Below are positions 1-10,487 of a stretch of DNA of 64,000 nucleotides, in pieces. This DNA is from Marsupella aquatica (lineage: Eukaryota; Marchantiophyta), in the NCBI GenBank assembly GCA_973895155.1, contig OZ316893.1, positions 11,284,001 to 11,348,000 of the forward strand, written 5' to 3'. The notes under the pieces are model-generated. The model was given only the letters and a program-made list of their open reading frames with translations. It did not search any database and was not told the origin of the DNA. Position numbers and translations under genes: made by a program. Positions within the stretch are counted from its first letter, which is position 1; each line of letters starts with the position of its first letter.

Positions 1-219
1 GTAGACTGAATCTGTCTACATATGTGTGTATGGGGCATAAAAGAAGTGGAGTACCCCATAGTTTTGGAGGGATAAATGTCAAAAAAAGGGGAAACTGTTC
101 GTGACTAAATTGACCTTTTCAAATTTCTAGGCCTCCAAATGATGGGGTACATTTTAAAGGTCATGTACCCCTAATAAACGGCTGGAGATGCTAACATTTT
201 TTAAAGGTCAATTGACCCC

Positions 220-1524
220 TCAAATAGCCGGCTGGAGCTGCCATACGGCGTGCCGGGCTTGCCGAACCCCAAATCGCCAACTATTCAAGACCCAAGCCTT
301 CGTGGGTGCCCCAGGAGGCTGCATCCCGGCGCGCTCCCTCGCGGCATGCAGCATCCACGACGGCAGATCCGCAGGCACATAACGCCTCTCCGCGCGACTC
401 CGCCAGGCCTCCGGCACGAGAGACACCAGCCATAGCGCCAGGAACACGACCAGCACGACGGGGATGCCCAGCAGCGCGAAGATCACGTTGGGGATTTTGG
501 CTCGCCGAACCAGACACCCCTGCTTCGCATCGCTGCCTAGGCCCTTTGGACCCCGCTGCAGCAGATTGTTGTTCCCCGCCGTCACCATAACCATGGAGTT
601 CAGGATTTGCGCGATCGCAACCCCGGCGTTGCTCACCGCGGGCGTGTTGCTGCCGTCGTAGCAGGCCCCTTGGAACTCCTGTACCCAGTCACCTAAAGTC
701 CAGCCGGTGTTCATGGCGCTGAGGATCTCGTTCGCGGCTGGGCTGTCGACGGCGCAGTGGAAACTGCGCATCACCATGTTGTCCGTGGGCAGGGCGCTGA
801 GGTCGATGGAGGCCTTGATATGCCATGGCGCGAAGCTTGTAGAGGCGCTCCACGCGACGAGATGCTCGAATCCTAAGGCTTGACCAATTGAGACGTTGTA
901 GTCTTGTTGATAGAGGTAGCCTTTGCTCTTGAGATCAGCTTCGATGAATGTGGAGTTGGTGCCTGGGCTGTATGTCTGGTCGTCATTTACGTCGGTGCAG
1001 ACCCAGTTGGCGATGACGTCCTGGGGCTGGGCTCGGAAGTTAGGGGAGGCGTTTACCTTGCGGTAGATGCCTTGCAGGCCGCCGTTGGCGACGCTGAAGA
1101 TCTGTGCGTTGGCGGCGACGAGCTTAGGCCGGCCGTTGAAGGGGGGCCCGTCGAAGATGTAGGGTCCCGTGGTGGAGCATACCATGCCGTGTCCAAAATC
1201 ACAGCGGCTAGGGACTTGCACATTCTTCACCAAAGCGCCGACGAGGATGGTGTTTACGGGGGTGAGGACGGTGGCTAAAAGCATGAAGAGGCCCAGGACG
1301 GGTCCGCCAGGGACGTTCCACAGCGTGAAGGCGCTGGTGAAGAAGCTGAAGCCAGGGACCCATCCGGTCATGCGGTGGATGGCCAGATCCTGGTTGTTGC
1401 GAAGTGTGGCTTTATTTGCTAGTTCACAGCATATTTGGCCGATGAGACCGAGAAGGAGGAAGGCAATGAAAAAGTAGGCGTGAAGGATAGGGCGGATTCT
1501 CTCCGCTTCGTAGTCGACGTACAT
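220..1524 (-). CDS. Intronless predicted membrane glycoprotein, unknown family (possible fungal-type gene)
   Basis: A 434-residue uninterrupted frame starting at an ATG on the minus strand. I see three strong hydrophobic segments: about residues 13-37, about 72-100, and about 345-368 (motif VVLVVFLALWLVSLVP). The ~240 residues between the second and third contain N-glycosylation sequons (NAS, NST, NVS) and several cysteines, including CDFGHGMVC, which suggests a folded extracytoplasmic or lumenal domain. The short C-terminal tail is basic and proline-containing. The coding stretch is visibly richer in G+C than the AT-rich flanks and has no intron, unlike most other genes here. I do not recognise the family; the architecture resembles orphan membrane proteins of filamentous fungi, but that is an impression, not a match. 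Length and composition make a real coding gene likely; function is unknown. Confidence 0.6.
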   Translation of the reverse strand: MYVDYEAERIRPILHAYFFIAFLLLGLIGQICCELANKATLRNNQDLAIHRMTGWVPGFSFFTSAFTLWNVPGGPVLGLFMLLATVLTPVNTILVGALVKNVQVPSRCDFGHGMVCSTTGPYIFDGPPFNGRPKLVAANAQIFSVANGGLQGIYRKVNASPNFRAQPQDVIANWVCTDVNDDQTYSPGTNSTFIEADLKSKGYLYQQDYNVSIGQALGFEHLVAWSASTSFAPWHIKASIDLSALPTDNMVMRSFHCAVDSPAANEILSAMNTGWTLGDWVQEFQGACYDGSNTPAVSNAGVAIAQILNSMVMVTAGNNNLLQRGPKGLGSDAKQGCLVRRAKIPNVIFALLGIPVVLVVFLALWLVSLVPEAWRSRAERRYVPADLPSWMLHAARERAGMQPPGAPTKAWVLNSWRFGVRQARHAVWQLQPAI

Positions 1525-2005
1525 GATGGAAACTCAATGATGATGGTTGAGCGAAGAAAAGATTCTTAGGCCCAACTCGAATGTGAGCGGCCTTCTCTTT
1601 TGCGGCCTTTACCACTCGCGACACTTTCGGGAAAAATGAGGTCAGCTCCACTGTCTCGTTCCTAAGCCCTGCTACGGGCCATTTGCGAGAACAAACATAC
1701 ACCAGCAGCATGACACGAGAAACTAGATTGGGGATGAATCGAAGGAGAGAGCTTATAGAAATTTCGGGTACGCATAAAATTTCGGGACATAGATGAGTGG
1801 AATGTTCATCTGGCCCAGGACCGTGGACCGTAGACTGTGCAGCAGTCCACGAATTGGAAATGAAATTCTTGCGGTGACGAATTTCGCTAGTACGTCTCTC
1901 CCGATTGAGTACAGAAGTGCGCAGCCAGAGAAAGGGAACTGAGGCTGTCGTTTGAACATGTACTTTGTCTGGAAGAAATGAAGATGGCAGCGACTACAAC
2001 AAGCT
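1525..2005. other. Non-coding, upstream of the membrane-protein ORF
   Basis: This presumably holds the promoter of the minus-strand ORF. I see no convincing TATA box, RNA gene or mobile element. Confidence 0.4.
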
Positions 2006-2087
2006 GAGCACACTGTCTCGCGATTGAAGAGCACACGAATTGAAACGAGCACACTGTCTCGCGATTGAAGAGCACACGAATTGAAAC
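2006..2087. repeat. Exact tandem duplication, 41 bp x 2
   Basis: Two consecutive identical units beginning gagcacactgtctcgcg and ending gaattgaaac. The junction is head to tail with no spacer. Confidence 0.95.
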
Positions 2088-2570
2088 GTATGCACTGTGC
2101 AGTGTCAAAGTGAATGCAATTCCAAGACTTCCACAACTCCTGGCGATTGAAAAGGAAAGTAGAGGAAAAAGGGGAGCTATGGCACTTTACGAGGATGGCA
2201 TCACTTTATATATACATGGGTATGTCAAATTGAGAGCCGAGGAAAAGTGTACGTGACTCTACCATAGACCACGATAAGCTTGTGATCTGCTGACTCAAAT
2301 GTGTGAGGAAGAAAGCCTAGGTCTAGGTATCAAGGGCTGCGGCAAATGCTCACTTACGCATACACTCGAACGGAGCATGGTTCACCGACTACTACATGAG
2401 GCAAGTAGTTAAATTTTCCCCTGTGACAAACAACGAAATCTCAAGCTTGGCCGCCGTATCCTATAGTATGCGCAGCCAAATCGGGTCTCTTCCCATGGAC
2501 AAACCTTTGGCAATCATCACCGACCTCAACATGCGAGGACAGCACAGATGTATATTTAGCAGCGTGAATT

Positions 2571-2663
2571 GCCACGGCCTTGCACCACGCATTGACTTCT
2601 AAGATGATACTTAACAGCTTGCGATGCCACGGCCTTGCAATCACGCATTGACTTCTAAGATGA
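2571..2663. repeat. Direct duplication of a ~37-bp segment
   Basis: The segment starting gccacggccttgca and ending cttctaagatga occurs at 2571-2607 and again at 2626-2663, separated by 18 bp, nearly identical. Confidence 0.9.
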
Positions 2664-2878
2664 ATTCTCTAAACGGCGCTATCGACGCCGTCTTTCCCTA
2701 TCGATGTGAGGCATTCCTACGAGAGACTCTTAGTTGTCATGTGGTGGCTGCAAATCGCCCTAAGCAAAGTCAAGATTCTTATGGGGCTAGAATTTAGGTA
2801 GCTATAACTCGTTACCCGAGGAACTTCCGTTTATGGCCTTGGCCCCCCTTGACCATATTTCATTTATGGCACTGTTTT

Positions 2879-2936
2879 GACCAGCCTTAGTGTATCCAAT
2901 GCAAACTGACCAGCCTTAGTGTATCCAATGCAAACT
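2879..2936. repeat. Exact tandem duplication, 29 bp x 2
   Basis: The unit begins gaccagccttagtg and ends atgcaaact, at 2879-2907 and 2908-2936. A third partial start (gaccag) follows. Confidence 0.95.
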
Positions 2937-3145
2937 GACCAGACTAAACTATATCTTGTGGTATAGTGTGCGCAGTGCAAACCGCCCAACCCTTGGCTTC
3001 CGCGAGGCCGAACAGCGTGAACAATGGAGGGTTGATTAAGGGAGCAACGCCTGGGCACAGGGCTCCTATGGATATAATTAAACAGACAAGATACACAATA
3101 TGGTGTTAGAGACACAATAGTCTAAACAAAGTTAACCCTACCGGT

Positions 3146-3355
3146 ATGGGACATGAACCTCCTACTGATAACAGATTAGCTACTGTAGATAGTAAAGAAT
3201 AAGATCTAATCTTGTGCAGATAATGAAGCCCTTATGGGACATGTTTCTACTAATGACATACTGGCTACTCTAGATAATAATGAATATGACCAAGCCGTTA
3301 TGGGACATGTTTCTCCTAATGACATACTTGCTACTCTAGATAATAATGAATATGA
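3146..3355. repeat. Degenerate tandem repeat, ~66-bp unit, about three copies
   Basis: Two close copies lie at 3228-3290 and 3294-3355 (shared core ttatgggacatgtttct and ctctagataataatgaat). A more diverged copy sits near 3146-3210. Confidence 0.85.
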
Positions 3356-3382
3356 TCTTGTGCAGATAATTCATATGATCTA

Positions 3383-3530
3383 ATCTTGTCTCATGTGTCA
3401 TGTGTTGTCTCATGTGAAGATGTAAAATGTCCTGGGACCCTAGATATAAAGTGAGCATCTTGTCTCATGTGTCATGTGTTGTCTCATGTGAAGATGTAAA
3501 ATGTCCTGGGACCCTAGATATAAAGTGAGC
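3383..3530. repeat. Exact tandem duplication, 74 bp x 2
   Basis: Unit 3383-3456 is repeated at 3457-3530. It begins atcttgtctcatgtgtca and ends agatataaagtgagc. The unit itself contains a smaller internal direct repeat (gtctcatgtg). Confidence 0.95.
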
Positions 3531-3542
3531 ATCCCAGAATGT

Positions 3543-3590
3543 GTCGTAGGGTGGCTTTACAAGAACGTCTTAGGGTGGCTTTACAAGAAC
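3543..3590. repeat. Tandem duplication, 24 bp x 2
   Basis: The unit gtcNtagggtggctttacaa plus gaac occurs at 3543-3566 and 3567-3590 with one difference. Confidence 0.9.
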
Positions 3591-6500
3591 TTGGGGGTAG
3601 CAATTCCTTTTTTTCTAAGTGAAAGATGCAATCCTAGCCATTCATATGTGGGAACTGGCCACACTTCACTTTACATGAACTTGGGGGCACAATGAACCAA
3701 AAGCATTACCGAACCTAGTCATCTGTCAGTGGGCCCCTTGTGGGTCCTTTGTTTTGCTGAGGTGTGCAAGTTTTTTTTGTCAAAAACTTAGACCTCCTCT
3801 TGAGGTGGTCTAAAAACCTGTAGCAAACGGCCGCTTGTTTTCACGGAATTGCATTGATTACTACACATTTTGGCTCAGGCATTTTATGGAGAGACATTGC
3901 ATGGCCCTCACCGTCTTGTAAAGCCCCCCTTAGTATTTAATGTGTATTTTGTGACTGGTGTATTGTGTCATATAAAAACAAACAATAGTTTACAAGTGTC
4001 GGGAACAATTTTGCCAAAGTGTAACCATGTTATAAAATTTCCATAGAATCTGAAGCTCTTGTGTATTAGAAGTGGTTCTTGTGTATTAGAAGTGTAATAT
4101 GTCTCACATAAACAAATCATACTTTCCCAAATGTCCCAAACACCTTGCAAAAGTATAGTTTGTGTTCTATGTAAATAAATTTGCTATGATGGAATCTGCA
4201 GCTTTTGTCTCTGAGCTCCTTATGCCCGAGGGTCACCGGGATAGGGGGATTAGACCTGTTCCATCTTGAAAAACCATGGTCCAGGATTTGTAGGAGGATC
4301 AGTCTTAGTTTCTTTCAGCTCATAAATCCCAGTCACAGGTACTCACCTTACCAAAAACAAAACAAAGACCTCAAACCAAGAATGATCACTCATTTGCTTT
4401 AGGGAATTAATAGGCAGTGAGGGCATATTTTTGGGTTCATTTTGGCCTGTCTGTCACTCCAGCTTAGTTCAATTTCTCCAAGAATCAAGTTTAATGAAAA
4501 ATCAGTTAAGCCTTGAACAAGGAAGCATTTGTGTTGTGCGTATTCTTACCATACCCAATCTGACTTGCAGGTTGTGGTAGAAAAGCATCTGATCAGAGAT
4601 ATCAAATGTCACTCTGTATGGAATGGTCACACTCAAACTCTTGCCGTAGACAGTACTGTAACACAATTAAATCGCGGCAGTTGAGAGGAATGGTGACAAT
4701 TCTTGGAGTTTGAGACATCAATTTTCACTTCACTGACCAGTTGTACAAACTTGTTGTTCTTCAAAAGTACCTGCAAAGGATGTCATTTTTGCAGACAACC
4801 ATTTTTGTTTGTAATGACAGTGCCTCACATTCTGCACATCAATGTTTGGGTATGTACAGATCAGCTGGAGAGATAGTTTAATTTTGGTTTATCATGACAA
4901 CAACATATTCCAGTATTAGGAATGATCTCCTTTTGATTATTTGGTGTGTTTGTAGTAAGTTGCATAGGAGGCAGTTGGTTATATATGGGAGACCACATAT
5001 CACAAATCAATGGTTTTCCGTGCCAGTATTTAGATACTATCTCTCCTTTTTCACCGTAAAAAAAAACTTATGTCAAACTGCATGGGTAGTGTTCCACCTC
5101 CAATCCCTCCCACTAATGATGCCATTCAGTGTAGTCAGCTGGATGTACAGCAAGTGGCCAACTACTGTACTTGCACGTTCGTTGGATGATTGACATATGC
5201 ATGTTATCTTTGAGTAATGGTTGTTTTCAGGCAACAAATTTTAGCCAGAAATAACTAAGACTTTTTGGAGATGTTGTACCCCCAATAGCCACAGATTACT
5301 GGGCATTGATCCCGGAGTGGAGTTTTGCTCTAATTCAAATAAATATTGTATCAAAAGTTAGATAACCCTAGGGCTGGGTTAACCGTCTTACTAATAAAGG
5401 GCAATTGAAACCTATTGTTCAGGGTTGCTCTCTAGAGTGAAGTCTCTAGATTGGATGCAATTATAATGGGAAACAGAAAGTGAAAATACAGAATCTTACT
5501 AATAAATTAAGTGCAATCAAAACCTCCTGTTCTGGGCTATTGTCTAGCGGGTCTACTGTGACTCTAATGGGATAATGGAAAATGCATACAAAATGAAAAC
5601 AGGGATAGGGGCAAAGATGAACTGGAAATAATCAGAAAGTTATGGATTTGTGATATATCCCATAACTCAAGTTATGGGCCCAATTATAGAATTTAAAAAA
5701 TGGGGGGAGGTACCATTGACCCGCCCCATAACGCAGGAGAACGTTAGGGCCTCACCTGTCTCATAGCATATATTCTTTTTTTCTCAATTCTTGATCAGCC
5801 ACCACCTCAGATGCAGCAGCGATCATCACGTTAGGAGAAAATCTCACTTGTCTTCAGTCACGGCTGAGTCCTGGATTCCGGATTTCCACCTAAAGTTGCA
5901 GGAAAACTACGGATTGTGTTGAGCCTGCTTGATTTCCTCACGGTAACCGAAGATAGGTTCTCATAACTTTTACGGGAATTTCCATAGTACTTGAGTTCTA
6001 GAATGGCCTTATCTTGTTAAGGCCAAGCTTTCAGACTCCCTATTATGTGTCCACAAATACTCTTATATGTATAGTGCAAAGAAACCCCGCCCCATGGGAG
6101 ATACACTAAGCATCCATAGAAAGGGAGATCTGATAACCCAGGGCTACGACAGCAGCAGGGGATTTATGGTTCTTAGGCATCCATAGAAATACAAAGAAAC
6201 AGGAAGGTTTAGAGCCACAAAAAATGAAACGTTGGCCCCAGCTTCCATTCTTGCCACCCGTCCACGTAGCACTCAGCAAGGGCCCTCTAGATACAGATGG
6301 ACGCGAGTGCGCGAGTCTCGCTCCAGATTTGCAATTCTCGTCGCTGCCATGATCGTGCCAATTGCAGACGCAGCTTCCATATCTCTAGAAACTGTCGAGC
6401 ACTGCGATATCATTGTCTGCGGGTTGTTGCTGGAGTGATGGCGAGTGCGTTGAGTGATTGATTGAGGCAGGTGGGATTGGCGTCCGAGACTCGTCACTCT

Positions 6501-7124
6501 CTAGTCTTGTTCTTGAGTTGAAACACAATCTCGATGTTGTTGTTCAAGACTTGAAACTGCTGTAGTCACTCACTCTCTAATCTTGTCCTTGAGTTGAAGC
6601 TAGCGCATTCATCACTCTCCAATCTTGCTGAATCTCGAAGGTTGCGGAAAGGGAGGTGATCATGTCGTGAAGGATCGTATCGCAGGTCTGAATTTGGCCC
6701 GAGAGATATTGTGCGTTGAGGGAAGAACAGGGGACGAACCCGCCTTTGGTAATCCAAGGATGGAAGAATAACAGACAATTCTGGTCTCATGTTGCTGGAC
6801 ATCAGATTGATTGGTGAATTGGTTCTACGACGTCCTCCCATTGTGCGTGGCCTGCCTGAGCAAGCAAAAAGATCGGTGATTTGGTGCTCCCTGGGTGTGG
6901 CTATCTGGATAATTCAGTCCTTGCTGTTGGCCCGGGATGCCAGGGTCTCGGTTCTGGTATAGCCCTGCAAAATCGTTCATGCCTGCCTGGGAAAGCTGGA
7001 GAATTCACTTGTCTCGGGTATCTGATTGAAGAGTAGGGTTGCGGTGGTGAGTGAGTCGTTGAAGACTTCGAGCATTTTTTTACAGTATTTATTTTTGGGT
7101 GTACGCTTGTAGTTAAGAACTGGA
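3591..7124. other. Long intergenic stretch, no gene recognised
   Basis: Mostly AT-rich unique sequence with stop codons in every frame. It includes a small direct duplication near 4060-4095 (cttgtgtattagaagtg twice) and the 108-bp duplication listed separately. The part from about 6200 to 7124 is less AT-rich and could hold the promoter and 5' UTR of the gene at 7125. It also has short CT-rich repeats around 6495-6620 (variants of cactctctaNtcttgt). No ORF here is persuasive. Confidence 0.4.
5387..5590. repeat. Degenerate tandem duplication, ~108-bp unit
   Basis: Copies start at 5387 and 5495 with cttactaataaa. Both then carry a caat-aaacct-ttgttc motif and a ctaatggga-type end. The second copy has small indels. 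Confidence 0.75.
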
Positions 7125-7580
7125 ATGTCTCTAAGGGACAGATTCTTAGCCATGAGCGGGAACATGGACTCCCAGAGTGGAAAATTGCGCGGTCCTGCTG
7201 AGAAGACGAGTTCTGAGATAGGGAGCTGCCCAGTAGAGGACAGTCAGGAGAAGCTTGTTCCTGACGCCCGAGACTATTCACAAGAAGCAGAGACTTTGGG
7301 CGAGAAGGTTAGGAAGGAGGTGAGGAATCGTTTGGGTACCCTTGGCGACGAAATGTTCGACGAAGATGATTCAGCGGAGGTTCAGGTCTTCGACGAAGAG
7401 GAGATTGTCCGGGGGACACGAGGAGTGGGAGCATTGTGGAAACTGGCGCTTTGTGTGACCTTATCATTTGCAAGTTACATCTTTTTTAGCGGTCCCCACT
7501 TTGAGCCCAATTGGATTCCCAACATCACAGAGAGAGATCCTATCCCTAAAATCTACCGTCAGAGGAACAGGAAAAAATAG
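7125..7580 (+). CDS. Small single-pass membrane protein, unknown function
   Basis: A 151-residue frame. Residues 1-100 are hydrophilic and acidic, with a charged helical part (about 55-72, EKVRKEVRNRL) followed by an acidic run (FDEDDSAEVQVFDEEE). One hydrophobic segment lies at about 102-122 (GALWKLALCVTLSFASYIFF). The tail is tryptophan- and proline-containing and ends in a basic cluster (KIYRQRNRKK). No signal peptide is evident, so it could be an organelle or ER single-TM protein. Two early ATGs are possible (residues 1 and 10 or 14). I do not recognise the family. Support comes from ordered composition and an intact frame; the antisense ORF over 6901-7281 looks like a shadow. Confidence 0.5.
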   Translation: MSLRDRFLAMSGNMDSQSGKLRGPAEKTSSEIGSCPVEDSQEKLVPDARDYSQEAETLGEKVRKEVRNRLGTLGDEMFDEDDSAEVQVFDEEEIVRGTRGVGALWKLALCVTLSFASYIFFSGPHFEPNWIPNITERDPIPKIYRQRNRKK

Positions 7581-9431
7581 TTGTTATCATGCTAGAGTTG
7601 CGTTTCATTTTGTGCTGCAAAGGATTGGTGGACTCTGTAATTTTCGTCCACAAACATTGAATTAAGACCAAAATCTTCAAAGAGTCAACAAACTGCTGTC
7701 AGCCATGCAGTACGGTGGAGGTGTTCATGATCCGAATGAGGAGAAGAGCTCAGGTTTTGGAGACGCTTCTTCGCTGTGAAGATGGTGTTTCTCGGACGAC
7801 TCACCCTGACTGGGAATGAATTCCGGGTTTCGCTTTGCCCCAGTTCAGTTTGACCATGATTGCTGCATGCATGGTCCTCCATTTTCTATATCATGTTCAA
7901 AATGTAGATCTTAGGTTCTCGATGTGCTCTGTAACCAGCGATGTGGATCATCATGAGCTCTGGCGAAGTGTGTTATTGTAGTAACTATTGGACTTGCGTT
8001 TGAATTCCTTCTGTGCAAAGTTGTGCTTTTTGGGTCGATCAGAGATTGTTTGCTTGAAACTGCATGTCCAAGATGTGATAGGGAGCTCCGGGGCAGCAAG
8101 ACAAGGGTTTGGCTAAATCTTCGTCACAAACGTAAGATTGAATCGGAAGATCTCATTGATGATGCAGTTGGAAACTTCCCGACACCCTAAACCTAAACAT
8201 GCATGTGGGAATCGGAGTATCCGGATGAGACCTTGTACTGGTGTTGCATTTCAGCACGGAGGAAAACTTGGTGAGGTGAGTCTAGAAGGAACAGTAAGAA
8301 GTTGTCGACTACCTGCTCGTGATTTGTGTAAAACATAAATGGCTACTCAGCTGAATGACTCTCAACCTGATTCTCTTTATAGGGACAAATGACAAGAGGG
8401 TCTGGCATTGCCTAACCCTAAACCCAACCTGCATTGATCTTTAAAAGTCTTCGAAAAGGTGTCTCCAACTCGTGCTGACTTCTGAATGACGCTGCCGTGA
8501 GACCACATCTCATATGCGCTTCTTCCCAAGGTATTAGTGGTTTTTTACGACCGATTGGTACATATTTGTGTGTAGCCGATTTTCATAGTCGGGACCCAAT
8601 TTGCAATCAAAGACAGGGTACCTCCATTGAGACGTAACCAAACCCACGTTATAGAGTGCCTGATCTAGTCCACCTTCACTTCACATCCTTCATTCATTTC
8701 CGAGTAAGTGCGGAAAAGAAACGGCCAAATAGAGACGGTGGGAGGGAGTAAGTTTCAGGCTACAATAGTCAAGCTAGACTCCATTCCAGCTTGAGCACTG
8801 AGGGCTCTGGCCGATCCTTGCGAGTCTCTAGACGTAAAAATTAGAAACATCCGCCTCCGAGTTTCACGGTTGCAAAAGGCAAATGGAATATGAACAACAA
8901 ATCACAAGTAACAAGCGCAATAGAAAGACTAGAAGGACAGCTATCCAAGACGCTAAAGAATCACATACATAGGAAGGCTGAAACACTCGTCCAATTGAAA
9001 TCATAGTTGCAACAAGAATCAAAGTCTGAGTGTGTAAGAATATGGCAGTTGTGAAATCCCTTTTGGATCCTCTGAGATGCAATCAGATAACAACGTTCCT
9101 TCAAAGGAATGTGCTCCCGGGACGACCAATACACACAATTTCTCGTGAAGCCCTTTATCAGGATCTCAAAGCGTTAAAAAGTGTCTTATACAAGACCGGG
9201 AGACTCAGAGGTCAATCATGGGAAAATACTGGAACAGATTACTTTTAACCTCCAGTCACTTTGCCTGCCCTACCTCGCTCACAACCCCCTCCCGCCTTGA
9301 TAACATGTGTTCGAGTATGACCGCATTAAAAGAGGGTCGACGTGCTGCAATCATAGTAAACTAAGTACTAAATGCCGACATCAAAACGACATGATCAACA
9401 GCATCTTACAAATGTATACTTGTGTGACCCA
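7581..9431. other. Intergenic, between two convergent genes
   Basis: No gene recognised. It contains telomere-like words near 8180 (accctaaacctaaac) and 8409 (cctaaccctaaaccc). The right part should contain the 3' UTR of the minus-strand LSM3 gene. Confidence 0.4.
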
Positions 9432-10487
9432 CTAGGAAGTCCGCAACGGTGGTGACACTAAGATAACTCCGTCCCCCCGCACAAAAAGATAGGGCACATG
9501 TCGTCTGGATGTCTGCACAATTCCAATAACAGTTCAAGATTCAATTGAGCAGTTGATCCTTCCGAGGTACTAATCTGCTCAAAACTTGAACGACTAAGCT
9601 TACAATGGCTTAAGAACGAAGGACACAAGACTCCGCATCAAGCACTCTAGACCACGGACGGATAGACCTAATTTTTTGTCGTAACTTTGGGGGAACCCTA
9701 ATGGGTGACTTTTATTTCTATATCCAAGCGCCATCATGAGCAATGACTGCCCCACCCATTAACACATTTCCACCAGGAAATTCTGATATAGGCTATACTT
9801 CACATTGTCACGTATTCAAAAGACCCTTTCATAAAATTTCTGATTCGTTTTCCCATGCGACCAAACCCTCCCCTAAACCCCTCTCGAACCCAAAAGGTAC
9901 CCTGGCGTTGACGCAGGCACTCCTGTCCATCATCCGCTCAAGTGTTCGAGAGAAGGACTTCGGATCAGAAAAACTTACCCGAACAATTTCCTCGTATGTC
10001 TCGTCATCAATTTCCACGGAAGTGATCACTTCTTCAACTTCCCCTAGGATCATATTCAAGTGCTGATCATATGCCTGCAGATTGAACCGTATGAACACGA
10101 ACAGGAAAAGAAATAGTTAAGGGGCACTCCATCTCCCTTCCTCTGGCTCAGACATCCGAAGGAAAAAACGAGCGAACTCTCTAACAGAACAATCAAATCA
10201 AATGCCAAGCGCTTGCCTCATGCTGCCCATCCGGTCACGAAATCAGGACATCTTCAGCCCGTGAGAAAGCAATCAGGAGACACATGGAACAGTCAGAAGG
10301 GAAAACCAGGTGAGGAGAAAAAAACCAACAATTGGATTTGAGAGTGAGAGCCTAGTACTACTGCACATACGTGAAGCTTGCCACGCAGCTCCCGGTCGGA
10401 CCGGAGCTTGACGTAAATCCGCTCGTCCAAGCTGAGGCGGATGAGGTCCAACGGCTCCTTCACCGCGCTCTCCTCTTCCGTCGCCAT
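9432..10487 (-). CDS. LSM3: U6 snRNA-associated Sm-like protein LSM3, three exons
   Basis: Exon 1 is 10371-10487, exon 2 is 9979-10074 and exon 3 is 9432-9512 (stop TAG). All introns have GT-AG ends and codon-phase 0 junctions, giving a 97-residue protein, the usual size for plant LSM3. Exon 1 holds the acidic N-terminus and EEPL-type start of the Sm fold ([20 protein letters not shown]). Exon 2 carries the Sm1 motif ([16 protein letters not shown]). Exon 3 carries the Sm2 motif ([15 protein letters not shown]). LSM3 is a shared subunit of the cytoplasmic LSM1-7 ring, which promotes decapping and 5'-3' mRNA decay, and of the nuclear LSM2-8 ring, which binds the U6 snRNA 3' end. The exon 3 match fixes the gene end precisely. 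Confidence 0.95.

Noticed and set aside
904-1278. Plus-strand ORF of 124 codons
   Set aside because: It lies antisense inside the 434-codon minus-strand frame and has valine/glycine-heavy composition typical of a GC-rich shadow.
6566-7281. Minus-strand ORFs of 91 and 126 codons
   Set aside because: No recognisable domain; the second overlaps the better-supported plus-strand gene at 7125.
8180-8430. Telomere-like words (ccctaaa) as an interstitial telomere
   Set aside because: Only one or two units at each place (also near 9860 and 58894); too short to be an interstitial telomere array.
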